A stretch of DNA of 9,247 nt from Deltaproteobacteria bacterium (lineage in GTDB: Bacteria; Desulfobacterota; Desulfomonilia; UBA1062): the NCBI GenBank assembly GCA_003643935.1, contig QMLJ01000025.1, forward strand, positions 1 through 9,247, in the 5' to 3' direction. The position numbers were made by a program, and so were the translations under genes. The notes below the pieces were generated by a model that was given only the letters and a program-made list of their open reading frames with translations, was not told the origin of the DNA and made no database searches. Within the stretch, counting starts at the first letter, position 1, and each line of letters starts with the position of its first letter. Positions 1-6,813 of the stretch are shown piece by piece.

Positions 1-108
1 CTCGGCAAGGGTAAGGAATAGGTCATATGCATTTCCCCATTCTTGCTTAAGGCCCTTTACGATAAAAGATGCCGTCCTTTGATCATCCTCTACCGGGGGT
101 ATCCTCAC
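1..108 (-). CDS. Possible 5' end of a leftward hypothetical gene (partial)
   Basis: Read leftward, a GTG at 108-106 opens a frame of 36 codons that stays open to the window edge. The product begins MRIPPVEDDQRTASF and later reads KQEWGNAYDLFL, a mixed, soluble-looking sequence. A Shine-Dalgarno-like AAGGA lies 9 nt upstream of the GTG on the same strand, and an in-frame TGA lies 9 codons further upstream. I do not recognise the family. The gene would be divergent from the tRNA-tuf cluster. A chance open frame cannot be excluded because only 36 codons are visible. Confidence 0.4.
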   Translation of the reverse strand, partial: MRIPPVEDDQRTASFIVKGLKQEWGNAYDLFLTLAE

Positions 109-186
109 CTTATCTTGTCCTTCCTTGCGTTTTCATTTCTTAATATAGTGTGACCTCATATACCATAATAGAGGTGTAGGGTATAG

Positions 187-467
187 GGTTTAAGGTGCAA
201 GGCAAAAGAAAAGCGCCGGGCAAGAGTCAAGGCACAAAGGGACAGAGGCACAAAGTCTTAAGCGTCAGGCAAAAAAAAGGACATAAGGTTCAAGGTCTAA
301 GGAAACCTAAGGTCTGAGGCTGGATTGTGGTTTGGGCTGAGCGCTTAGCGAGACCCAACAAGCATTAATCTTTTACCCTGTACCTTAAACCTTGAGCCTT
401 ATGCCTTGTTTTAAGCTGAAGACTGAAAGTTCCTTTGCCCGACGCCCGGAGCCTGGTGCCCGACGCC
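187..467. repeat. Degenerate direct and inverted intergenic repeats
   Basis: Related units recur on the + strand at 192-202 (AAGGTGCAAGG), 285-295 (AAGGTTCAAGG), 292-302 (AAGGTCTAAGG) and 309-319 (AAGGTCTGAGG). The opposite orientation appears at 383-407. A second motif, TGCCCGACGCC, occurs twice exactly at 436-446 and 457-467, 21 nt apart, and its near reverse complement lies at 262-272. Units are unequal and imperfect, so this is neither CRISPR nor a tandem satellite. It looks like a dispersed intergenic repeat family, but that cannot be shown from one copy. Confidence 0.6.
277..407. repeat. Long imperfect inverted repeat able to form a hairpin
   Basis: The left arm (277-302) and the right arm (383-407) are reverse complements apart from one extra A on the left, one C/A mismatch and one position that could pair as G-U in RNA. 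The enclosed 80 nt contain a near-palindrome at 336-349 (GCTGAGCGCTTAGC). There is no clean U-tract right after the right arm, so a rho-independent terminator is not well supported. The structure could instead belong to a mobile or palindromic intergenic repeat. Confidence 0.6.
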
Positions 468-480
468 TATATATTACTGC

Positions 481-509
481 TTGACTTTTATATAATCATT
501 GGATAGAGA
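481..509 (+). promoter_or_regulatory. Possible promoter for the tRNA-tuf cluster
   Basis: The AT-rich stretch before the first tRNA contains TTGACT at 481-486, a good -35 match, and TATAAT at 491-496, a perfect -10 match. They are only 4 nt apart and cannot work as one pair. TTGACT could pair at 17 nt with the weak TAGAGA at 504-509, or TATAAT could act with a poor -35 further upstream. Either choice would start transcription about 30-45 nt before the first tRNA. The location fits; the exact boxes are unresolved. Confidence 0.35.
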
Positions 510-546
510 CTCTTTTGCGCAGAAGCTACCGGTGTATGCGAAGAGG

Positions 547-622
547 GCTGGCGTAGCTCAACTGGTAGAGCAGCTGATTTGTAATCAGCAGGTTGCGGGT
601 TCGAGTCCCATCGCCAGCTCCA
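547..622 (+). tRNA. tRNA-Thr (anticodon UGU)
   Basis: A complete 76-nt cloverleaf. The acceptor arm GCTGGCG (547-553) pairs with CGCCAGC (612-618), followed by discriminator T and an encoded CCA. The anticodon stem GCTGA/TCAGC encloses a TTTGTAA loop, giving anticodon TGT at 580-582. The T loop shows the usual GGTTCGAGTCC pattern. It charges threonine and reads ACA, and ACG by wobble. It is the first of four tRNA genes before tuf, in the order known from the tufB locus of other bacteria, and is probably processed from a common precursor. Confidence 0.97.
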
Positions 623-633
623 GCGCGAGTTAA

Positions 634-721
<88 letters not shown>

Positions 722-723
722 TT

Positions 724-775
724 AAGAGGAAGGGTTCGCAGGAGACGTGAGTCAAACGGACTGCGCTCTTCTCTT
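724..775 (+). other. Possible stem-loop in the tRNA-Tyr/tRNA-Gly spacer
   Basis: The 61-nt spacer can fold on itself. CGCAG (737-741) pairs with CTGCG (761-765), and after a 2-nt bulge 728-734 pairs with 766-772, partly by G-U; 724-726 pairs with 773-775 after one bulged A. The loop is 19 nt. This could guide processing of the tRNA precursor, but there is no U-tract that would make it a terminator. The fold was made by eye. Confidence 0.35.
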
Positions 776-782
776 TGGAGAT

Positions 783-859
783 GCGGGAATAGCTCAGTTG
801 GCTAGAGCGTCAGCCTTCCAAGCTGAGGGTCGCGGGTTCAAGTCCCGTTTCCCGCTCCA
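783..859 (+). tRNA. tRNA-Gly (anticodon UCC)
   Basis: A complete 77-nt cloverleaf. GCGGGAA (783-789) pairs with TTCCCGC (849-855), then discriminator T and encoded CCA. The anticodon stem TCAGC/GCTGA encloses CTTCCAA, giving TCC at 817-819, which reads GGA and GGG. The D arm (AGCTCAGTTGGCTAGAGC) and the T arm (GGGTTCAAGTCCC) are canonical. It is the third gene of the tRNA cluster, and the next tRNA starts 22 nt later. Confidence 0.97.
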
Positions 860-881
860 GTACCCTCCTCTTGGTTTTTAT

Positions 882-958
882 GCCCACGTAGCTCAGTAGG
901 TAGAGCACTTCCTTGGTAAGGAAGAGGTTCACCGGTTCGATCCCGGTCGTGGGCTCCA
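882..958 (+). tRNA. tRNA-Thr (anticodon GGU)
   Basis: A complete 77-nt cloverleaf. GCCCACG (882-888) pairs with CGTGGGC (948-954), followed by discriminator T and encoded CCA. The anticodon stem CTTCC/GGAAG encloses TTGGTAA, giving GGT at 915-917, which reads ACC and ACT. It lies 61 nt upstream of tuf with no clear terminator between, so co-transcription with tuf is likely, as known for the enterobacterial tRNA-tufB operon. The tuf gene itself hardly uses the two codons this tRNA reads. Confidence 0.97.
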
Positions 959-1019
959 TAATAAATAAGGCTTTAGCGTAGAAGGCATAGAAAAAACATA
1001 GTAGACAAAGGGGGTATGT

Positions 1020-2213
1020 ATGGCAAAGGGTAAGTTTGAGAGGACGAAGCCTCATTTAAATGTAGGGACGATAGGGCATATAGATCATGGTAAGACGACG
1101 TTGACGGCGGCGATAACGAAGCATTTAGCGAAGAGGGGTCAGGCTGAGTATGTGCCGTTTGATGAGATAGACAAGGCGCCTGAGGAGAGGGAGCGTGGTA
1201 TAACGATAAACACGGCGCATGTTGAGTATGAGACGGAGAAGCGTCATTATGCGCACATAGATTGTCCTGGTCATGCTGATTATATAAAGAACATGATAAC
1301 GGGTGCTGCGCAGATGGATGGGGCGATATTGGTGGTGGCGGCGAGTGATGGTCCGATGCCTCAGACTCGGGAGCACATATTGTTAGCGAAGCAGGTGAAT
1401 GTGCCTGCTATGGTGGTATTTTTGAACAAGGTGGATCAGGTAGATGATCCTGAGTTATTGGAGTTAGTGGAGTTGGAGTTAAGGGAGTTATTGAGCAGTT
1501 ATGATTTTCCTGGGGATGAGATACCGATAATAAAGGGTAGTGCGTTGAGGGCGTTGGAGAGTGATGATAGTGATAGTGAGGAAGTGAGGCCTATATTTGA
1601 GTTATTGGATGCGATAGATGAGTATATACCTGAGCCTGAGCGTGAGATAGACAAGCCGTTTTTGATGCCGATAGAGGACATATTTAGTATAAGTGGTCGA
1701 GGGACGGTAGTTACGGGTAGGGTAGAGCGGGGTGTTATACATGTAGGTGATGAGGTAGAGATAGTAGGGATTAGGCCTACGATGAAGACGGTATGTACTG
1801 GTGTAGAGATGTTTCGTAAGACGTTGGATGAGGGTAGGGCAGGAGACAACATAGGGGTATTATTGAGGGGGACGAAGCGTGATGAGGTGGAGCGTGGTCA
1901 GGTAGTGGCGAAGCCAGGTAGTATAACGCCTCACACGCATTTTAGTGCTGAGGTATATGTATTGAAGAAGGAGGAGGGTGGTAGGCACACGCCGTTTTTC
2001 ACGGGGTATAGGCCTCAGTTTTATTTTAGGACGACGGATGTGACGGGTGACATCAAGTTACCGGAGGGAGTAGAGATGGTGATGCCTGGTGACAATGTCA
2101 CGATGGAGGTGAAGTTAATTCAGCCGATAGCGTTGGAGGAGGGTCTGCGTTTTGCCATAAGAGAGGGTGGCAGGACAGTTGGAGCAGGCGTAGTAGTCAA
2201 AATCATAGAATAG
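1020..2213 (+). CDS. tuf: Elongation factor Tu
   Basis: This GTPase brings aminoacyl-tRNA to the ribosomal A site. The 397-residue length is normal for the family. Visible motifs are the P-loop GHIDHGKT (19-26), switch I ending RGIT (59-62), DCPGH with the catalytic-type His85 (81-85), NKVD (136-139) and SAL (174-176). Beta-barrel domains 2 and 3 follow, and the C-terminal [10 protein letters not shown] (381-390) is present. The start is ATG 1020 behind AAAGGGGG; an ATG 4 nt earlier is out of frame and stops after five codons. The gene sits between tRNA-Thr(GGU) and rpsJ. Codon use is extreme and unlike the downstream genes (Leu almost only TTA/TTG, Lys AAG, Ile ATA, Thr ACG), except over the last 22 sense codons. 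An acidic Ser/Asp run (residues 181-188) in the G domain is a local oddity. Confidence 0.99.
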   Translation: MAKGKFERTKPHLNVGTIGHIDHGKTTLTAAITKHLAKRGQAEYVPFDEIDKAPEERERGITINTAHVEYETEKRHYAHIDCPGHADYIKNMITGAAQMDGAILVVAASDGPMPQTREHILLAKQVNVPAMVVFLNKVDQVDDPELLELVELELRELLSSYDFPGDEIPIIKGSALRALESDDSDSEEVRPIFELLDAIDEYIPEPEREIDKPFLMPIEDIFSISGRGTVVTGRVERGVIHVGDEVEIVGIRPTMKTVCTGVEMFRKTLDEGRAGDNIGVLLRGTKRDEVERGQVVAKPGSITPHTHFSAEVYVLKKEEGGRHTPFFTGYRPQFYFRTTDVTGDIKLPEGVEMVMPGDNVTMEVKLIQPIALEEGLRFAIREGGRTVGAGVVVKIIE

Positions 2214-2226
2214 GAGCTCTTGTAAT

Positions 2227-2535
2227 ATGGATACACAGAGGATTCGTATAAGACTCAAGGGCTATGATCACAAGCTCATAGATCAATCTGTCCAGGAGAT
2301 AGTGGAAGCGGCAAGGAGGACAGGGGCACGCGTTGCAGGTCCTATACCTTTGCCTACAAAGATAGAAAAGTTCTGCGTTCTCAGGTCTCCTCATGTGGAC
2401 AAAAAATCCAGGGACCAGTTTGAGATCAGGACATATAAGAGGTTGCTTGATATACTGGAGCCCACACAGCAAACCGTCGATTCCCTTATGAAACTGGACC
2501 TGTCAGCAGGTGTTGACGTGGAAATCAAGTTATAG
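2227..2535 (+). CDS. rpsJ: 30S ribosomal protein S10
   Basis: S10 is a small-subunit head protein and also the NusE partner of NusB in transcription antitermination. The 102-residue product has the usual length and hallmark stretches: [15 protein letters not shown] near the N terminus, [20 protein letters not shown] in the middle and [13 protein letters not shown] towards the end. ATG 2227 lies 10 nt after AGGAG (2212-2216), which overlaps the tuf stop codon. Only 13 nt separate the two genes, so the long regulatory S10 leader of enterobacteria cannot exist at this position. Codon use is mixed (3 of 11 Leu codons are TTR), in clear contrast to tuf. Confidence 0.98.
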   Translation: MDTQRIRIRLKGYDHKLIDQSVQEIVEAARRTGARVAGPIPLPTKIEKFCVLRSPHVDKKSRDQFEIRTYKRLLDILEPTQQTVDSLMKLDLSAGVDVEIKL

Positions 2536-2555
2536 GGACTTTTGGAGAAGAAAGC

Positions 2556-3185
2556 ATGATCAAGGGTATATTGGGTAAGAAACTGGGCATGTCGCAGGTC
2601 TTTGGACCAGGCGGAGAGCTTATCCCTGTCACCCTGATAGAGGCAGGCCCCTGCTACGTTATTCAGGTAAAGGATGAGAAGTCTGATGGTTATAGCGCGG
2701 TACAGTTGGGTTTCTGCCAGAAAAGGGAATCCAGGGTGAATAAGCCGCTCAGAGGACATCAGGACAAGGCAGGAAAGGGATACTTCTATTTCCTCAGGGA
2801 GATAAGGGATGAGGATGCATCCTCTGTAAAGGTAGGGGATGAGATAAGTATAGCCGATGTTTTTAATAAAGGTGATATGCTGTCGGTAACCGGTACATCA
2901 AAGGGGAAGGGATTCCAGGGAGCTGTGAAGAGACATGGTTTCGGAGGTCTACCTGCAGGCCATGGTTCTCTTATCCATAGGGCGACCGGATCCATAGGTG
3001 CTTCTGCATACCCCGGCAAGGTTATAAAGGGAAAGAGGATGCCTGGACATATGGGTAACAGGAAGGTCACAGTGCGCGGCTTGGAGGTTGTTGACGTGAA
3101 GGCTGATAAGAATATTTTGCTCGTGAAGGGCCCTGTGCCAGGGGCAAAGGGGCAGCTTGTCATTCTCAGGAAGCAAGGAGTTTAG
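2556..3185 (+). CDS. rplC: 50S ribosomal protein L3
   Basis: L3 is an early-assembly large-subunit protein whose long loop reaches towards the peptidyl-transferase centre. The 209-residue product begins [16 protein letters not shown] and has the conserved core [15 protein letters not shown] (116-130) and [20 protein letters not shown]. The glutamine that is methylated in the E. coli protein is not conserved in this GSIG segment. ATG 2556 follows GGAG (2544-2547) by 8 nt. The last codons carry the AAGGAG that serves rplD, whose start lies 2 nt beyond the stop. Confidence 0.98.
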   Translation: MIKGILGKKLGMSQVFGPGGELIPVTLIEAGPCYVIQVKDEKSDGYSAVQLGFCQKRESRVNKPLRGHQDKAGKGYFYFLREIRDEDASSVKVGDEISIADVFNKGDMLSVTGTSKGKGFQGAVKRHGFGGLPAGHGSLIHRATGSIGASAYPGKVIKGKRMPGHMGNRKVTVRGLEVVDVKADKNILLVKGPVPGAKGQLVILRKQGV

Positions 3186-3187
3186 GC

Positions 3188-3811
3188 ATGCTCAGCGTGG
3201 ATGTGTACAATACAAAGGGCGAGAAAATAAGGGAGATAGATCTCAGCGATGCCGTTTTCGGCTGCGAGGTGAAGCCGCACTTGATGCACGATGTAGTGAT
3301 CTGGCAGCTGGCCAAACGCAGGGCTGCAACCGCAAAAACAAAGAGCAGGTCAGAGGTCTCAGGAGGAGGTGCAAAGCCCTGGAGACAGAAGGGTACAGGG
3401 AGAGCAAGGGCAGGATCAAACAGGTCACCTCTTTGGAAAGGTGGGGGAGTAATTTTCGGACCCAACGGAAGAAAGTATACAATCAGATTGCCCAAAAAGG
3501 TAAGGAGAGAGGCACTAAGGTCTGCCTTGAGCATGAAGCTGGGCGAGGACTCCCTTAAGGTAGTTGAGTCCATGGACCTGGATGGTATTAAGACAAAGGG
3601 CTTTATACAGGTACTCGAGGCACTTGGCCTGAAAAATACCTTGGTTGTTATGGGTAAGCCTACTAAAGAGGTGATGCTTTCATCCAGAAATGTGCCTTTC
3701 AGCAAAACCCTGGATGTAAGGGGACTTAACGTTTACGACGTACTAAGGTACAAGAGTATGATCCTGGACTTAGATGCTGTTTCATGGATAGAGGAGACCC
3801 TTGGAAAATGA
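3188..3811 (+). CDS. rplD: 50S ribosomal protein L4
   Basis: L4 lines the peptide exit tunnel and, in enterobacteria, also represses the S10 operon. At 207 residues it has the usual length. The conserved tunnel loop is visible as SGGGAKPWRQKGTGRAR (58-74) followed by RSPLWKGGGVIFGP. The C-terminal globular part ends [18 protein letters not shown] 3188 is served by AAGGAG (3175-3180) inside rplC. The TGA stop overlaps the rplW ATG by 3 nt (ATGA), so the two are probably translationally coupled. I cannot see a nearby L4-binding leader, so autoregulation of the known kind is unsupported. Confidence 0.98.
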   Translation: MLSVDVYNTKGEKIREIDLSDAVFGCEVKPHLMHDVVIWQLAKRRAATAKTKSRSEVSGGGAKPWRQKGTGRARAGSNRSPLWKGGGVIFGPNGRKYTIRLPKKVRREALRSALSMKLGEDSLKVVESMDLDGIKTKGFIQVLEALGLKNTLVVMGKPTKEVMLSSRNVPFSKTLDVRGLNVYDVLRYKSMILDLDAVSWIEETLGK

Positions 3812-4101
3812 GTGAAAAGTTTACAGATATTATAGAGGCCCCTGTTATCACGGAGAAAGGTACTGTCATGCGCCAGGAAGGGAATTGGTATCTTTTCAGG
3901 GTCTCTAAGCATGCAAACAAGATAGAGCTTAGAAGGGCAATAGAGAACCTCTTTGGTGTTCATGTCTTGGAAGTGAGGACCATGAGGGTGAAGGGCAAAA
4001 AGAAACATTATGGTAATCACGAGTATAGGACATCTGAGTGGAAAAAGGCCATGGTGAAATTAAGGGAAGGCGAGACAATAGAGGTCTTTGAAGGGGTATA
4101 G
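3808..4101 (+). CDS. rplW: 50S ribosomal protein L23
   Basis: L23 surrounds the exit of the peptide tunnel and is the docking point for trigger factor and signal recognition particle. I chose ATG 3808, which gives 97 residues beginning [18 protein letters not shown], the normal L23 start. An in-frame ATG at 3784 would add eight residues that lie wholly within rplD and match nothing in the family. The chosen start overlaps the rplD stop as ATGA, with GAGGAG at 3791-3796 some 11 nt upstream. The family signature is at the centre of the protein: [15 protein letters not shown], then [11 protein letters not shown]. Confidence 0.95.
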   Translation: MSEKFTDIIEAPVITEKGTVMRQEGNWYLFRVSKHANKIELRRAIENLFGVHVLEVRTMRVKGKKKHYGNHEYRTSEWKKAMVKLREGETIEVFEGV

Positions 4102-4103
4102 GA

Positions 4104-4925
4104 ATGAGTATAAGGGGATTCAGCCCAACATCGCCGGGAAGACGTTTCATGACGGTATCCCGGTTCGAAGAAATAACGAGGAAGAGACCAGAGAAGTCTC
4201 TCACTGTGTTTATCCCGGCCAGGGCAGGAAGAAATAACAACGGCCGAATTACTGTGAGACATCAGGGTGGCGGACACAAGCGCTTGTACAGGATTATAGA
4301 TTTCAGGCGCGACAAGGAAGATGTGCCTGGTAAGGTGGTGAGCATAGAGTACGATCCCAACCGTTCTGCAAGGATATGCCTGATTCAATTTGCAGATGGT
4401 GAAAAGAGATATATACTATGGCCTGATGGATTGAAGGTGGGCAGTACAGTCATCACATCGGACAATGCTGACATCCAGCCTGGGAATACCTTGAGGCTGA
4501 AATCCATCCCCCTGGGGACATTTGTACATAACCTTGAACTCAGGCCTGGAAAGGGTGGCCAGCTGATACGGTCAGCAGGTGCATATGGACAGGTGCTTGC
4601 AAAGGAAGGCAGGTATGTGGATATAAAGATGCCCTCCGGTGAGGTTCGAAAGATCTTCAGCGAATGCAGGGCAACAATAGGCCAGGTTGGTAATGTCACG
4701 CATTCCAACATAACGATAGGCAAGGCCGGTCGCAAGCGCTGGCTCGGTGTGAGGCCAACGGTAAGGGGTGTAGCCATGAATCCTGTTGATCATCCCCATG
4801 GTGGAGGTGAGGGTAGGGTAAAGGGTAACCATCCTGTGACTCCCTGGGGCATTTCCACAAAGGGTCATAAGACCAGGAGACCTCACAAGGATTCTGATAA
4901 GTACATAGTAAAGAGGAGGAAATAG
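4104..4925 (+). CDS. rplB: 50S ribosomal protein L2
   Basis: L2 is among the most conserved large-subunit proteins; it helps join the subunits and supports the peptidyl-transferase centre. The product has 273 residues, as usual. It begins [18 protein letters not shown] and contains the signature [13 protein letters not shown] (226-238); His230 corresponds to the functionally important His229 of E. coli. The basic tail ends [11 protein letters not shown] 4104 follows AAGGGG (4091-4096) by 7 nt, and only 2 nt separate it from the rplW stop. The final codons encode a strong AGGAGG (4914-4919) that serves rpsS. Confidence 0.99.
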   Translation: MSIRGFSPTSPGRRFMTVSRFEEITRKRPEKSLTVFIPARAGRNNNGRITVRHQGGGHKRLYRIIDFRRDKEDVPGKVVSIEYDPNRSARICLIQFADGEKRYILWPDGLKVGSTVITSDNADIQPGNTLRLKSIPLGTFVHNLELRPGKGGQLIRSAGAYGQVLAKEGRYVDIKMPSGEVRKIFSECRATIGQVGNVTHSNITIGKAGRKRWLGVRPTVRGVAMNPVDHPHGGGEGRVKGNHPVTPWGISTKGHKTRRPHKDSDKYIVKRRK

Positions 4926-4928
4926 TAG

Positions 4929-5213
4929 GTGTCCCGTTCATTAAGAAAAGGACCGTTCGTGGATGATCATCTGCTGAAGAAGGCACTTGAGGTCCAAGAG
5001 TCTGGCAGCAAGAAGGTGATAAAGACATGGTCCAGACGTTCTGTTATACTACCGGAATTCGTGGGACTTACCTTTGCTGTGCATAATGGCAGGAAGTTTA
5101 TACCGGTCTATATAACTGAGGCGATGATAGGGCATAAGCTCGGTGAATTTGCTCCTACTAGGACCTTTTATGGCCATGCAGGGGACAGGAAATCTCAGAG
5201 AAAGGGACGTTAG
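4929..5213 (+). CDS. rpsS: 30S ribosomal protein S19 (GTG start)
   Basis: S19 sits in the head of the small subunit near S13 and contacts the A-site tRNA region. The 94-residue product starts [18 protein letters not shown] and has [13 protein letters not shown] and [19 protein letters not shown], all standard for the family. The start is GTG 4929, chosen because the N terminus matches exactly and a perfect AGGAGG (4914-4919) lies 9 nt upstream; no ATG is available nearby. The gap to rplB is 3 nt and to rplV 2 nt. Confidence 0.97.
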   Translation: MSRSLRKGPFVDDHLLKKALEVQESGSKKVIKTWSRRSVILPEFVGLTFAVHNGRKFIPVYITEAMIGHKLGEFAPTRTFYGHAGDRKSQRKGR

Positions 5214-5215
5214 GT

Positions 5216-5548
5216 ATGGAAGCCAGGGCTACTTTGAGGTACACGCTAATATCACCGCAGAAGACACGCCTGGTAGTAGACCAGGTAAGGGGCAAGCCCA
5301 TAGGAGAGGCCTTGAAGATACTCAAGTTCATGGGCAAGAAACGGGCCCATGTAGTGGAAAAGGTGCTCAATTCAGCTGTTGCAAACGCCTTGAATACAGG
5401 TGTTATCGATGTGGACAACCTCTATGTTAAATCCATAGTGGTAAATGAGGGGCCGAGCTTAAAGAGGTTTCGTCCTAGGGCCATGGGTAGAGCTACCCGC
5501 ATAAGGAAAAGGACAAGCCATATTTCGGTTGTTCTGGAAGAGTTTTAG
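5216..5548 (+). CDS. rplV: 50S ribosomal protein L22
   Basis: L22 binds 23S rRNA, and its beta-hairpin lines the narrowest part of the peptide tunnel. The 110-residue product has the typical N-terminal segment RYTLISPQKTRLVVDQVRGK (9-28), the helical NSAVANALN region and the hairpin segment RFRPRAMGRATRIRKRTSHI near the C terminus. ATG 5216 follows AAGGGA (5202-5207) by 8 nt. It lies 2 nt after rpsS and 15 nt before rpsC, the usual order. Confidence 0.98.
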   Translation: MEARATLRYTLISPQKTRLVVDQVRGKPIGEALKILKFMGKKRAHVVEKVLNSAVANALNTGVIDVDNLYVKSIVVNEGPSLKRFRPRAMGRATRIRKRTSHISVVLEEF

Positions 5549-5563
5549 ACATGGGGGAATAGA

Positions 5564-6187
5564 GTGGGTCAGAAGGTACATCCATACGGATTCAGGCTTG
5601 GTATAACAAAGGATTGGAAGTCAAAATGGTACACTGGTAAAGGTTTCTCGGACTTTCTCGTTGAAGATGTAAAGATAAGGGATTTTATCTTCAAGAATCT
5701 GAGCCATGCGGCGGTATCCAATGTCATAATTGAGAGGGCGGCTGACAAGGTAAAGGTCGTTATATATACAGGTAGGCCTGGGCTTGTGATAGGTCGTAAG
5801 GGACAGGGTACCGAGCAGTTGAAGAAGGAGCTTGCCTCATTTATGGCAAGCGACGTTATGCTCGAGATACGCGAGGTAAGAAGGCCTGAGACCGATGCGC
5901 AGATCGTGGCTGAGAACATAGCCAGCCAACTTGTAAGAAGAGTGGCATATAGGCGTGCCATGAAAAGGGCTGTTACCCAGGCGCTTAGAATGGGCGCTCA
6001 GGGGATTAAGGTTTCATGTGCAGGCAGGCTTGCTGGTGCGGAAATAGCAAGGCGGGAGTGGTACATGGAAGGAAGGGTTCCATCCCAGACATTGAGGTCT
6101 GATATTGACTATGGTTTTTCCGAGGCCCATACCATATACGGCGTCATAGGTGTGAAGGTCTGGATTTTCCACGGCGAAGTAATATAG
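5564..6187 (+). CDS. rpsC: 30S ribosomal protein S3 (GTG start)
   Basis: S3 lies at the mRNA entry channel and contributes to helicase activity of the ribosome. At 207 residues it is near the short end of the family range. It begins [18 protein letters not shown], has a KH domain with the GRKG loop (77-80) in [16 protein letters not shown], and the C-terminal domain with [14 protein letters not shown] and [15 protein letters not shown]. The start is GTG 5564 with GGGGGA (5553-5558) 5 nt upstream. An ATG at 5551 is in another frame and stops after three codons, so it is not the start. Confidence 0.97.
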   Translation: MGQKVHPYGFRLGITKDWKSKWYTGKGFSDFLVEDVKIRDFIFKNLSHAAVSNVIIERAADKVKVVIYTGRPGLVIGRKGQGTEQLKKELASFMASDVMLEIREVRRPETDAQIVAENIASQLVRRVAYRRAMKRAVTQALRMGAQGIKVSCAGRLAGAEIARREWYMEGRVPSQTLRSDIDYGFSEAHTIYGVIGVKVWIFHGEVI

Positions 6188-6215
6188 GTATACCTAAGGA
6201 CAGGAGAATTGGCTT

Positions 6216-6641
6216 ATGTTAATGCCGGCAAAGGTAAAGTACAGGAAACAGCAAAGAGGCAGGATGAGAAGATCGCCTGAAAGGGGATCCAAAGTGAGCT
6301 TCGGTGAATACGGATTAAAGGCCATGGAACCACATTGGATAACCGCAAGACAGATAGAGGCTGCAAGGGTAGCCATAACAAGGCATGTCAAGAGGGGCGG
6401 TAAGATTTGGATAAGGATTTTTCCTGACAAGCCTATTACTAAGAAGCCTGCCGAGACAAGGATGGGCAAAGGCAAGGGGTCTCCTGAAGAGTGGGTAGCG
6501 GTGGTCAAACCCGGCAGGGTACTTTTCGAGATAGAGGGCGTGAGCAGGGAGTTGGCCAAGGAGGCATTCAGGCTTGCATCGCACAAGCTTCCTATAAAGA
6601 CACAGTTTGTAGCCAGGGAGGATCTTGATGAAAGCTTCTGA
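6216..6641 (+). CDS. rplP: 50S ribosomal protein L16
   Basis: L16 organises the A-site and P-site region of the large subunit. The 141-residue product begins [19 protein letters not shown] and carries [40 protein letters not shown] and MGKGKG, the standard signatures. The C terminus adds a short acidic tail, AREDLDESF, after the conserved [11 protein letters not shown] 6216 follows AGGAGA (6202-6207) by 8 nt. The 28-nt gap after rpsC is the longest between adjacent ribosomal genes here. Its 3' end overlaps rpmC by 14 nt. Confidence 0.98.
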   Translation: MLMPAKVKYRKQQRGRMRRSPERGSKVSFGEYGLKAMEPHWITARQIEAARVAITRHVKRGGKIWIRIFPDKPITKKPAETRMGKGKGSPEEWVAVVKPGRVLFEIEGVSRELAKEAFRLASHKLPIKTQFVAREDLDESF

Positions 6642-6813
6642 TCTAAGGGATAGGACAGCCGAAGAACTGGTCGAACTGGAGAGTAAACTGAGAAAGGAGC
6701 TCATGGAGACACGTTTCAGAAGGAACTCGGGTCAGCTGAAAAACAAGTGGGAACTGAGATCGTTGAGGCGAGATATCGCCAGGGTAGTAACAGTGCTTAA
6801 GGAGAAACAGTAA
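6628..6813 (+). CDS. rpmC: 50S ribosomal protein L29
   Basis: L29 is a small helical hairpin protein near the tunnel exit, next to L23. I chose ATG 6628, giving 61 residues that begin [14 protein letters not shown]; a TTG one codon earlier is possible but less likely. GGGAGG (6616-6621) lies 6 nt upstream. The sequence contains the family core [19 protein letters not shown] and ends with a second helix rich in Arg and Val. It overlaps the end of rplP by 14 nt and shares one base with rpsQ (TAATG), so coupling in both directions is likely. Confidence 0.95.
   Translation: MKASDLRDRTAEELVELESKLRKELMETRFRRNSGQLKNKWELRSLRRDIARVVTVLKEKQ

Larger units (their letters stand above)
109..546. other. 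Gene-free, repeat-rich spacer upstream of the tRNA cluster
   Basis: I see no convincing coding frame on either strand. Roughly 187-320 is purine-rich and built from degenerate units such as AAGGTGCAAGG, AAGGTTCAAGG and AAGGTCTAAGG. Roughly 372-467 is the pyrimidine-rich complement of the same units. The right end (about 468-510) is AT-rich and is the likeliest place for the promoter of the tRNA genes. The spacer separates a possible leftward gene from the rightward tRNA-tuf-ribosomal cluster. Confidence 0.75.

Noticed and set aside
277..430. Rho-independent terminator
   Set aside because: The hairpin arms are far apart and imperfect, and no run of T follows the right arm.
187..467. CRISPR array
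   Set aside because: Repeat units are short, degenerate, of both orientations and irregularly spaced, with no constant repeat and spacer lengths.
481..496. TTGACT and TATAAT as one promoter
   Set aside because: The two boxes are 4 nt apart; a sigma-70 promoter needs about 17, so only one box at most is used.
810..1055. 81-residue leftward open frame
   Set aside because: It is antisense to two tRNA genes and the tuf start, and no family is recognisable; the residues resemble commonly mis-annotated tRNA antisense products.
1499..1852. 117-residue leftward open frame inside tuf
   Set aside because: Its Ser/Leu/Ile-rich composition is a mirror of the biased tuf codons; the + strand EF-Tu is unquestionable.
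3157..3558. 133-residue + strand frame overlapping rplD
   Set aside because: It is an out-of-frame reading of rplC/rplD with no recognisable family, while L4 in the other frame is complete.
3166..3705. 179-residue leftward open frame antisense to rplD
   Set aside because: It only mirrors the L4 coding sequence and has no supporting context.
3784..3807. Upstream ATG 3784 as the rplW start
   Set aside because: The eight added residues lie inside rplD and match nothing at the L23 N terminus; ATG 3808 gives the standard start and ATGA overlap.
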